Below are positions 1 through 6,412 of a stretch of DNA of 10,996 nucleotides, in pieces. The position numbers and the translations under genes were made by a program. The DNA comes from an uncultured Sphingorhabdus sp. (lineage in GTDB: Bacteria; Pseudomonadota; Alphaproteobacteria; Sphingomonadales; Sphingomonadaceae), in NCBI GenBank assembly GCA_937873665.1, contig CALMYW010000200.1, positions 1-10,996 of the forward strand, given 5' to 3'. Under the pieces are notes generated by a model that was given only the letters and a program-made list of their open reading frames with translations, ran no database searches and was not told the origin of the DNA. Each line of letters opens with the position of its first letter. Position 1 is the first letter of the stretch.

Positions 1-34
1 AGGAGTGTGGGTTCGATTCCCACCGCCCGCACCA
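1..34 (+). tRNA. tRNA gene, 3' end only (5' part outside the window)
   Basis: Seen directly: a five-base T stem (GTGGG at 7-11 pairing with CCCAC at 19-23) encloses the T loop TTCGATT (12-18). The 3' acceptor strand CGCCCGC (24-30), discriminator A31 and an encoded CCA (32-34) follow. The missing 5' acceptor strand should therefore read GCGGGCG. An A discriminator with that acceptor would fit tRNA-Leu better than bacterial tRNA-Gly, which usually has U, but the anticodon is not in the window, so the identity stays open. tRNA 3' ends are common integration sites for islands, and accessory genes follow directly here. Confidence 0.86.
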
Positions 35-39
35 GCCCT

Positions 40-89
40 CTCGGCATGATCCATTTACGCCACCGCACGGTGGACGGATCATGCCCGAG
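40..89. repeat. Long compound stem-loop just after the tRNA
   Basis: The outer arms, 13 bases at 40-52 and 14 bases at 76-89, are complementary apart from one bulged C. An inner hairpin (CCACCG at 60-65, CGGTGG at 68-73) sits inside. No T-tract follows, so it is not a classical intrinsic terminator. It could aid tRNA 3' processing, end transcription by another route, or belong to an attachment region. The pairing is seen; the role is unknown. Confidence 0.6.
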
Positions 90-123
90 CGGGGCATAGC
101 GGCCCATACGGGCCGCGCCCCGC
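89..123. repeat. Second GC-rich compound hairpin
   Basis: GCGGGGC (89-95) pairs with GCCCCGC (117-123), and inside it GCGGCCC (99-105) pairs with GGGCCGC (110-116) around an ATAC loop. The only unpaired bases in the stem are a three-base ATA bulge. It abuts the preceding stem-loop. A stem this strong could stop transcription from the tRNA, but no T-run follows it. Confidence 0.55.
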
Positions 124-133
124 TTCCCGCGAA

Positions 134-157
134 ATGACAATCGAACGGCATTGTCAT
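134..157. repeat. 8-base inverted repeat
   Basis: ATGACAAT (134-141) and ATTGTCAT (150-157) are perfect complements around an eight-base loop. This is the third inverted repeat in the row after the tRNA. It could be an operator or recombinase-binding site. No function is evident from the sequence. Confidence 0.45.
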
Positions 158-168
158 GCTGGCCGTAG

Positions 169-196
169 GAATCCCGGGCGGGATTCGGCCATCGCC
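169..196. repeat. 28-base palindromic repeat, copy 1 (second copy at 1656-1683)
   Basis: GAATCCCG and CGGGATTC form a perfect 8-base palindrome around a central GG, followed by GGCCATCGCC. The copy at 1656-1683 matches at 26 of 28 positions and differs only in the two central bases (GG here, AA there). Weaker similarity continues upstream (GTCA, then GCT and GCC blocks), so the element may be about 45 bases long. The two copies flank the fic gene in the same orientation. It may be a dispersed REP-like element, a recombination site or a terminator-like structure. Confidence 0.6.
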
Positions 197-423
197 CATA
201 TCGACTCCGCGAAGCGTCCATATTAGCCTTGGTCGGAAGGCCCAGCGCGACTCTTTGTGGCTTAAGAGCGAGTCACTGCAACTTTTTGAGGTTTAAGCGG
301 TGCGCTAAATTCCGCCGTCGCTCCAAAACGACGGCGGGAAGCATCGCTTCTGAGTGATTGGCTATCGCTTTATCAATCACAATGATGCTATATCATGATT
401 GATAGAAAGGCATCCTATCGATC
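197..423. other. Gene-free stretch upstream of fic
   Basis: No convincing coding frame is visible here. It holds a perfect 9-base inverted repeat (CCGCCGTCG at 312-320, CGACGGCGG at 329-337, eight-base loop) and, next to the gene, the nested palindrome annotated separately. The last 70 bases are visibly more AT-rich than the rest, which suits a promoter for fic. I could not place -35 and -10 boxes with confidence. Confidence 0.45.
371..404 (+). promoter_or_regulatory. Nested palindrome, candidate fic operator
   Basis: TATCAATCA (371-379) and TGATTGATA (396-404) are perfect inverted arms. Inside them ATGAT (382-386) and ATCAT (392-396) form a second palindrome. The site ends 20 bases before the fic start and lies in an AT-rich patch where the promoter is expected, so a dimeric repressor could cover it. 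The binding protein is not identified. The fic product has a C-terminal winged-helix-like part, so autoregulation is possible but is only inference. Confidence 0.45.
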
Positions 424-1527
424 ATGCGCTGGAATTGGCAGCTTCCCGACTGGCCTGATTTTCGCTTCGATGCGGATCGCATCCGCGCGTCCGAAGAGCA
501 GTTCCTGAAAGGCTCCGGCGTTGTCATTGGCGCTCTCCATCATCTCGACACCGATGAGCGCGATAGGCTGACCATCGAACTCATCTCACAGGAGGTTGTC
601 GATAGTTCTGCCATCGAGGGTGAAATTCTCGACCGCGCGAGCGTCCAGTCGTCGCTCGCACGGCATCTGGGCTTTGCCGCCGATCAGCGCCGCGCAAGCG
701 CGGCGGAAGCCGGAGCCGCCGAGCTCATGGCCGATGTTTATCGCAATCATGCTGCGCCGATTGATGACCAGACCCTGTTCGCGTGGCACGCGATGCTGAT
801 GAACGGGCGCCGCGATATTGCCGATGTCGGGCGCTACCGGACGCATGAAGACGCCATGCAGATCGTCTCGGGCGCGCTTCACGCGCCGCGTGTGCATTTC
901 GAGGCACCGCCGTCCGCTACCGTCCCGATGGAAATGGCCCGGTTCATCGCGTGGTTCAACGACAGCGCGCCATCATCACCGAATCCGTTACCCGCGATCA
1001 CCCGCGCCGCGATCTCGCACCTGTGGTTCGAGAGCATCCATCCGTTCGAGGATGGCAATGGTCGGATCGGACGCGCGATTGCCGAAAAGGCATTGGCCCA
1101 AAACCTTGCGGCCCCGACGCTGACGGCACTTGCTGAGACGATCAATCGCCACCGCAAAGCCTATTACGCCGCGCTTCAGCTCGGCAGCCAGAACAACGAG
1201 ATCGACGCCTGGCTGACATGGTTTGCCGATATTGTCATCGAGGCGCAGGCGCGGACGATCACCCGTATCCGCTTCCTGATCGACAAGACGCGGCTGCTTG
1301 ATCGCTTGCGCGGGCAAATCAACGAACGGCAGGAAAAGGCCCTGCTTCGCTTGTTTCGCGAAGGGCCGGACGGCTTTGCGGGTGGGTTGAGTGCCGGAAA
1401 TTACCGGACGATCACAGATGCCAGCCTAGCCACCGCGACCCGTGATTTGAACGACCTGATCGAAAAGGGTGCGCTGATCCGTATTGGCGAGCGGCGCTAT
1501 GCGCGCTACTTTCTTACGAGCAGCTAG
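424..1527 (+). CDS. fic: Fic-domain protein (DUF4172 type), probable AMPylating enzyme
   Basis: Fic enzymes usually transfer AMP from ATP to hydroxyl side chains of target proteins in the cytoplasm. The catalytic loop HPFEDGNGRIGR (residues 206-217) is complete, including the catalytic His206. The flap that docks target peptides lies near residues 136-164. The N-terminal 60 residues, rich in Trp and starting MRWNWQLPDWPDF, match the DUF4172 leader found in this class. SSAIEG at 61-66 fits the (S/T)xxxE(G/N) inhibitory helix, so this should be a class II Fic that is shut off in cis and needs no separate antitoxin. Residues about 300-365 look like a winged helix. The 367-residue length is normal and the frame is intact. 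A GAAAGG ribosome-binding sequence lies at 405-410, rather far from the ATG. The gene converges on mcrC. The target protein cannot be read from sequence; roles in toxicity or phage defence are open. Confidence 0.93.
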   Translation: MRWNWQLPDWPDFRFDADRIRASEEQFLKGSGVVIGALHHLDTDERDRLTIELISQEVVDSSAIEGEILDRASVQSSLARHLGFAADQRRASAAEAGAAELMADVYRNHAAPIDDQTLFAWHAMLMNGRRDIADVGRYRTHEDAMQIVSGALHAPRVHFEAPPSATVPMEMARFIAWFNDSAPSSPNPLPAITRAAISHLWFESIHPFEDGNGRIGRAIAEKALAQNLAAPTLTALAETINRHRKAYYAALQLGSQNNEIDAWLTWFADIVIEAQARTITRIRFLIDKTRLLDRLRGQINERQEKALLRLFREGPDGFAGGLSAGNYRTITDASLATATRDLNDLIEKGALIRIGERRYARYFLTSS

Positions 1528-1655
1528 CATGAGAGGAATGGAGCCGACGCAGATTCGGAACTCGGTGACAATCGCCTCCTCGTCCGTCCTTCTCTCAGGG
1601 CCGGATTCTAATCATTCCAGGATAGAACTCAGGGAGTCAGGTCAGCTAGCCACGA

Positions 1656-1683
1656 GAATCCCGAACGGGATTCGGCCATCGCC
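1656..1683. repeat. 28-base palindromic repeat, copy 2
   Basis: This matches the repeat at 169-196 in all but the two central bases (AA instead of GG), in the same orientation. It lies between the convergent ends of fic and mcrC, where a stem-loop could slow transcription from both sides, but no T-tract accompanies it. The preceding GTCAGCTAGCC resembles GTCATGCTGGCC before copy 1, with a one-base gap and one mismatch. Confidence 0.6.
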
Positions 1684-1692
1684 ACCAAATCA

Positions 1693-1710
1693 AACCCGCG
1701 CCGCGCGGTT
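1693..1710. repeat. GC-rich hairpin between convergent genes
   Basis: AACCCGCGC and GCGCGGTT pair across a very short loop with one bulged C, about 20 bases after the 28-base repeat. A smaller hairpin (GTCGC 1741-1745, GCGAC 1750-1754) follows. Together with the repeat these may end transcription of fic and of the opposite operon. There is no clear T-run on either strand, so I do not call a terminator. The rest of 1528-1809 shows nothing else recognisable. Confidence 0.35.
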
Positions 1711-1809
1711 GTCGTTCCGATTGTGACTCGATGTTTCGCAGTCGCCACCGCGACGATCATTTCCCGTGCGGATCAACGATTAGTGCAGATATTCGTCCGG
1801 CCGCGGCGT

Positions 1810-3135
1810 TCACGCCACGGCCACCGAACCCTCCTTGACGGGTGACAGCAAGCCTTTCAGTTGCAGCACGACCGCCGCCTCGCCCGGTAAGAGATCAACG
1901 CTAGCTATCCGCAGCCGTTCATCGCCCTCCATCATGCCGTAACCCGCCTCCAAAGCCTCAGCGCCAAGGCCAGCATGATGTGGATAGAGCAACATCACGT
2001 CCCGGCACTGGTATAGCCGGGCGTAAACCATCATCTGATAGACATCGGACTGCGACACGCCGCGCTTCTTGTCTTCAGGATTTCGGCCGATCTGCTTCCA
2101 TTTGGTGTCGATCACCATCACGACTTGACCATCGCGCCTAATGAGAATGTCGGGTGCCGTCTGGAAGCGTTGCCTTCCTCCTTCGCCCTCTTCCATCAAG
2201 CAGTAGCGCAATCCGCCCTGCGCGTGGACCGTCAAATCGCTGCCCCGCAGCGCCCGCCGGGCAAGTGCGGCGATATAGGCCTCAAACAAGTCGTTCATTG
2301 CGAACAGCAGAGTTGTTCCCTGACTCGCTTTGGCATCATGGTTGGTACGCTGCCATTCGCGCTTCAAGAACAACTTTGCCAGCCCGTAGAGCGTCTCCCA
2401 ACGGCGATTTGTCCGGTCGATGCGCACTTGGGTCCAAGGCAAAGCGTTGACCGGAACGTCGCTCACCTCCGCCAACAGAAACCGCAGTTCATCAAGACGT
2501 CGCTGCGTTTCCAACGCGCGGGCATGGCGGCGCAACATCAGGACGCAAGCCTTCATAACGCGCAGCAACGGCGTATCCGGCATCAGGGAATCGAACCGGC
2601 AGGCAAGTCGGTCTGGTCGCACCGCATGGTGGGTGAACTGGCGAATGACATCGAGCCGTCCGCGCAGCGCGGGCAGATCTTCCTCCTGCGCCATGTAGGC
2701 GCGGGGAAGGCCGCGTCGTGCCTCGGCTAGCAGGCGGTCTGCAAACAACCGGATTAGGATATCGAGCAATGTCTCCCTTTGACGCGCCATCTCTAAGGCC
2801 TGCCCATCTCCAAGTTTTAGGCCGAGCGCGACATCGAGCATGGAGATAAGGCGCGTGCGGATTGTCTCATCGCCTTCATCGGCAGCAGAATCGATCTTAG
2901 GCAATATCTCAAGACTACAACCGGGCGCAGCAATTACGCCCACAACTTGCTGCGCCCTTATCTCGCTGTAACGGTCTACAAGGATATTCGTCCCAGAGGG
3001 GTTGGCTAACGGGTGTGACCGCGCAGCCAGTAACAGGGCATTCGCCTGACTACGGGTGAAGGTCTTCTCCGAACCTAGACCAGTGCCGTTGTGGACGCCG
3101 ATGCGACCCCACTCGTGGACGGTTAGATACGTCAT
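1810..3135 (-). CDS. mcrC: McrC-family nuclease subunit of an McrBC-type restriction system
   Basis: McrC joins McrB rings, stimulates their NTP hydrolysis and provides the PD-(D/E)XK nuclease that cuts DNA. In this 441-residue protein the N-terminal beta-rich part carries the family block LEILPK (75-80). A middle helical part has LRGRLDVIRQF (157-167) and the F/D-containing block near 181-193. The C-terminal nuclease shows PDILI at 328-332, DTKWK at 343-347 and DVYQMMVYA at 364-372, so the catalytic Asp and Lys are intact. The open frame extends 22 codons upstream to 3201, but those residues have no family likeness. I chose the ATG at 3135 because the protein then begins MTYLTVHEWG, typical of McrC, and because it overlaps the stop of the preceding gene as ATGA. 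The last gene of the operon; it converges with fic. Confidence 0.93.
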   Translation of the reverse strand: MTYLTVHEWGRIGVHNGTGLGSEKTFTRSQANALLLAARSHPLANPSGTNILVDRYSEIRAQQVVGVIAAPGCSLEILPKIDSAADEGDETIRTRLISMLDVALGLKLGDGQALEMARQRETLLDILIRLFADRLLAEARRGLPRAYMAQEEDLPALRGRLDVIRQFTHHAVRPDRLACRFDSLMPDTPLLRVMKACVLMLRRHARALETQRRLDELRFLLAEVSDVPVNALPWTQVRIDRTNRRWETLYGLAKLFLKREWQRTNHDAKASQGTTLLFAMNDLFEAYIAALARRALRGSDLTVHAQGGLRYCLMEEGEGGRQRFQTAPDILIRRDGQVVMVIDTKWKQIGRNPEDKKRGVSQSDVYQMMVYARLYQCRDVMLLYPHHAGLGAEALEAGYGMMEGDERLRIASVDLLPGEAAVVLQLKGLLSPVKEGSVAVA

Positions 3136-3878
3136 GGATGGAACCGGGCAATCACGCGCTCGGCATGATCGGCCATGTATTGCGGAAAAGTGTCCAGCCA
3201 TTCACGCCAAGAACAGGCCGTGAAGCGGACTGTCGAACCGGCAACCCCTTCCGCAAAACGGGTGATCTCGGATCGATGATCGGCAAACGCCTTCGCTGAA
3301 ATGGCGCGGCCTTCCGTTGGTTCGGCATAGAGGTAAAGCAGGATCGGCGACTTTCCCCGTCGCTTCGCCTCGGTCACTAGGCCATAGCCGTGCTTCACCA
3401 GTTGCGTGGCATCGAGATGGCGAAAGACCGCGGGCTCCGCCAGCAGCCGGTCGCGCATCGCGCACCACGGCTCCATGCCCTTATCCCATTTATGCGATGA
3501 GTATTTGGGCGACAGCTTTGCTAGCTTGAAATCACGGAACGGCTCGAAACGCTTCGATTCAACTCCGATCAGGTGTGTCGCCGTTTCGACGGCGGCATCG
3601 AGCCAGGGATGGCGGCCACCGGCCCAAGGGAAACGCATCTGTCGCTCGACATCAACGGACAATGCGGGCCAATCGAGATCATGCAGGCACGGGAATGGCG
3701 GCAGAGTGTCGGAATGTTCGAGAAACAGGCCAAAGCCATTGACGGCCAAGGCCGAGCTGCTTTCGGGGCTGCCAAACTTTCCCGATGCAAGCTCCTGCCC
3801 TGCTGCCGCGCCGAGTGCAGCAGCAACCCGGTCAACCGGAACACCGGGAAGGAGGTGATTGGCCAGTTCCTCGATCAC
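3132..3878 (-). CDS. PD-(D/E)XK nuclease-like protein between mcrB and mcrC
   Basis: This 248-residue protein is not part of a classical McrBC pair. It contains HPWLDAAVET (90-99) followed by LIGVESKRFEPF (103-114). Asp94 with Glu107-Ser-Lys109, the second motif in a hydrophobic strand, fits the D...ExK signature of PD-(D/E)XK nucleases. A later strand KSPILLYLYAEP (176-187) suits the same fold. It is reminiscent of PGN_0703-like putative restriction endonucleases, from memory and not confirmed. The start is GTG at 3878: its bases overlap the mcrB stop as GTGA, and its own stop overlaps the mcrC start as ATGA. This tight coupling suggests balanced production with McrB and McrC, hence a subunit or accessory nuclease of the same complex. 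It could also be a catalytically dead specificity subunit. Confidence is high for the gene, moderate for the nuclease fold. Confidence 0.75.
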   Translation of the reverse strand: MIEELANHLLPGVPVDRVAAALGAAAGQELASGKFGSPESSSALAVNGFGLFLEHSDTLPPFPCLHDLDWPALSVDVERQMRFPWAGGRHPWLDAAVETATHLIGVESKRFEPFRDFKLAKLSPKYSSHKWDKGMEPWCAMRDRLLAEPAVFRHLDATQLVKHGYGLVTEAKRRGKSPILLYLYAEPTEGRAISAKAFADHRSEITRFAEGVAGSTVRFTACSWREWLDTFPQYMADHAERVIARFHP

Positions 3879-6397
3879 TCGTCAGGCTCCTCCGGTGCGT
3901 TCACCACTTTGCCGTTCAACCGTTCAAAAGCGTCAGACTTGAACGGAGCAAGCACCGACCAGCTTGAAACTCGGTCCCCTTCGATACCCGGCGGCGGATC
4001 GAGCTTGTCCTCCCGGACAAACCCGTCGCCAAGCACCGCATGAATGCGGCTCCAGTCCTCGAAGAAATACTCCTGCAACAACGGGATTACTTTGTTCCGC
4101 ATGGCCGCATTTACGTCCGCAGAAGTGTCACAGCCGATGAAAAAGGCGTGGCCGATGCGATGCTCACGGTCGATCAGATATTCGATTCGCTGGTTGATGG
4201 TGGTGAGTGCGCGGACAAGATCGATCGCTGTCCGTTTGCTGGCGTCCGCCAGCAAGCCGGGGTCCGGGGCCATTTCCCTGAAATTGAAACGCCGCCGCAA
4301 TGCCGTGTCCAGCAGCGCGATGGACCTGTCTGCCGTATTCATCGTGCCGACGACGTGTAGGTTCGACGGAACCCCAAAATCCCGCTTCTTCGAATACGGC
4401 AGTGTCAACGTCAGCTCATTGGGCATTCCCAGTCGCTTGTCAGGTTCAATCAGCGTGATGAGTTCGCCGAAAACCTTGGAAATATTGGCGCGGTTGATCT
4501 CATCGATAATGAGTACGAATTGGTCGGGTGTGCTGTCACTCACTGGCGCAGCGTCGCCGCTGTTGTCACTGTCACCAGCAATTAACCGACCAAGCGCGGG
4601 GAGATTCATGCGCTTCGATGGCAGCGAGTACAGCGTGCGCATCGTGAAGTTACCATCGACAATCGTGTCGAGCGGCAATGGTTCGTCCAAGGTCAAAAGC
4701 CAGCGAACATCGCGGCGATGCGCGTAGTATCCCTCAGCCGAAGGTTCAAACCGGTAGCCACCCGTAACTTCGGCAATCGCCCGAAACGCAGTATTGCCAT
4801 AGGGCACGATGACAATGTCACCGATCTGCATTTCGCAGCGGAACGGCCAGGTTTGTGTCCAATTGCTGGGAGTAGTGTCGTCGGGCTTCTGCGCGAGCCA
4901 TTCGGCCTTGATCGCGTCAAAGGTCGAGAACCGTTCATCGCTCCAATCGATGGAACCGCCCCAGCCGAGGGTTATGTAGTTGTTGGCAATTGCGGAGTCA
5001 TAGACGTCATCCTCGGTGCCGATGGCACCTTGCCCCATTTTCCAGAAGCGGCGACCGGAAAAATCGTAGCCTTCTGCGCTAGCAGAAGGTGTCGTTCGCG
5101 TGCGGGCCTGATCGGCCAAGGCGCAGATTTCGCGAAAAATACCGGCGCGAGCTTCAAGCCGGAAACCCGCAGAACTGCCGTCACTCTCACCCGTTTCGGG
5201 TCGCAATCCTTCGACAAAGGTTTCATAATCGTAGTTCTGGTGAAATGTGACAAAGCCGATCCGCTTTTCTGCGACCAGCTCATTATAGCGCGCCATCAGC
5301 GCGGCGCGGCCACCCATCGTTTCCGGATAATCCGCAGTGCCATCGCAAAGCGTCACTGCCTCCAGCGCCGTGCGATAGGTTTTGCCGGTTCCCGGAGGAC
5401 CATAAAGGATAAGATTTGTTGGAGAATTCATTGGGCGAGCTTTCGAGTGCGAACTACCGGTAAGGGCGAAGCGATAGGTCATATTACCGCCACGCCCGCT
5501 ATCCGGTCCTGATATGATTTCCGGCTTGGGCAGTCCGGTCATGTCCCGCAGCTTCTTGCCCTCAATCGCCTGACATACGTTTGGCAACTGATTGGAAAGC
5601 CCAAGCTCTTTGTGAACATCGCCTGCCCGAATGGTAACGGTCGCATCGTTGCGCCGTTTTGCTGGTTCGATATGATTGGCGATCAGGTGTTTGCGGATGC
5701 GATCAGCCTGCACCTCATCGCCACCTGGCCGCCGCCGACTTTCAATCTCATAGCCCAATCGAACAAATTCCGAGTGGATTGGGCCGCCTTCCGCATCGCC
5801 GAAGGTGTCGCGCTGACCCTTCACCGTAATGTCTGGGTTGCCGGGAATTGAGCTATAGGCAACGAGGAAGATTGCCTTGGCCGGATAGCGGGCCTCTTCG
5901 CCGGGGCGGAAAACAACATAATCGAAATTGGTCGCAAATCCATATTTCTGCATGAAATCAGTGGCGCTCTGGTCATATGCCTTCATCGCCGCTTCAACGG
6001 ATTCTCGGCTCAGTTCGAGTGCGTCTTCGCCATCGGCTGGCTCATTGACAGCACCGTAGTTCGGGTCGCGGCCTTCGAGAAAATAGCCATATTGCTTCAG
6101 GGCAGCGATCATGTTTGAAAGCTGTCCACTCGGTTCGTTTGCCTGTGGAACCACCGATCTTATGACTGAAAGGTCGGCACTTTCATCACCTTTCAGTTCG
6201 GACAATCGAGCGATCAGCGATTCCCAAACGCCCTCCTCAAAGACCTTTTCCAGCGTGGCTTGCTCGAAGCCCAACCCCTTCAAGCCACGCTCTGCACGCA
6301 AACTGCGGCGAACGCGATTGTCCTTGGCCTTCTTCGTGAGCGGGTTTCCCTTCCAGAGCCGCTTGCCCAACCATTCTCGAAATTCAGGCTCCCGCAT
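3875..6397 (-). CDS. mcrB: McrB-type AAA+ motor with an EVE-like insertion and extra N-terminal modules
   Basis: McrB forms a ring that uses GTP to translocate DNA and activates McrC. Here 840 residues, against about 460 in E. coli McrB. Core motifs: Walker A GPPGTGKT (333-340), Walker B LIIDEINR (629-636), the McrB signature MNTADRS (686-692), and RRRF (701-704) as likely arginine finger. Between Walker A and Walker B lies about 140 extra residues (447-590) beginning GRRFWKMGQG and containing GDIVIVPYGN and RRDVRWLL; this resembles an EVE/PUA-fold reader of modified bases. Residues 135-220 (YDQSATDFMQKYGF, then YPAKAI and a closing LGYEI) resemble the N-terminal head of ScoMcrA. Residues 226-312 (TIRAGDVHKELGL) look winged-helix-like. 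Residues 1-65 are helical and basic. A strong GGAAGGA ribosome-binding site (6403-6409) is five bases before the ATG. No frameshift is seen. The AAA+ call is firm; the accessory domain names are inferred. Confidence 0.93.
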   Translation of the reverse strand: MREPEFREWLGKRLWKGNPLTKKAKDNRVRRSLRAERGLKGLGFEQATLEKVFEEGVWESLIARLSELKGDESADLSVIRSVVPQANEPSGQLSNMIAALKQYGYFLEGRDPNYGAVNEPADGEDALELSRESVEAAMKAYDQSATDFMQKYGFATNFDYVVFRPGEEARYPAKAIFLVAYSSIPGNPDITVKGQRDTFGDAEGGPIHSEFVRLGYEIESRRRPGGDEVQADRIRKHLIANHIEPAKRRNDATVTIRAGDVHKELGLSNQLPNVCQAIEGKKLRDMTGLPKPEIISGPDSGRGGNMTYRFALTGSSHSKARPMNSPTNLILYGPPGTGKTYRTALEAVTLCDGTADYPETMGGRAALMARYNELVAEKRIGFVTFHQNYDYETFVEGLRPETGESDGSSAGFRLEARAGIFREICALADQARTRTTPSASAEGYDFSGRRFWKMGQGAIGTEDDVYDSAIANNYITLGWGGSIDWSDERFSTFDAIKAEWLAQKPDDTTPSNWTQTWPFRCEMQIGDIVIVPYGNTAFRAIAEVTGGYRFEPSAEGYYAHRRDVRWLLTLDEPLPLDTIVDGNFTMRTLYSLPSKRMNLPALGRLIAGDSDNSGDAAPVSDSTPDQFVLIIDEINRANISKVFGELITLIEPDKRLGMPNELTLTLPYSKKRDFGVPSNLHVVGTMNTADRSIALLDTALRRRFNFREMAPDPGLLADASKRTAIDLVRALTTINQRIEYLIDREHRIGHAFFIGCDTSADVNAAMRNKVIPLLQEYFFEDWSRIHAVLGDGFVREDKLDPPPGIEGDRVSSWSVLAPFKSDAFERLNGKVVNAPEEPDE

Positions 6398-6402
6398 TCT
6401 TG

Positions 6403-6409
6403 TCCTTCC
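6403..6409 (-). promoter_or_regulatory. Ribosome-binding site of mcrB
   Basis: On the minus strand GGAAGGA lies five bases before the ATG at 6397, immediately after the stop codon of the methyltransferase (6415-6413). It fixes the mcrB start and shows that mcrB is read from the same transcript rather than from a separate promoter in the 15-base gap. Confidence 0.7.
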
Positions 6410-6412
6410 CCA

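Noticed and set aside
1..34. Firm assignment of the tRNA as Leu or Gly
   Set aside because: The anticodon and variable arm are outside the window; the acceptor strand and discriminator alone do not settle it.
40..123. Intrinsic terminator of the tRNA
   Set aside because: The stems are strong but no T-tract follows either of them.
2125..2730. 201-codon open frame on the plus strand inside mcrC
   Set aside because: It lies opposite conserved McrC motifs, has no recognisable domain, and is explained by GC-rich antisense reading.
3136..3201. Longer mcrC starting at 3201
   Set aside because: The extra 22 residues look unlike McrC and lie inside the preceding gene; the ATG at 3135 gives the family N-terminus and a typical stop/start overlap.
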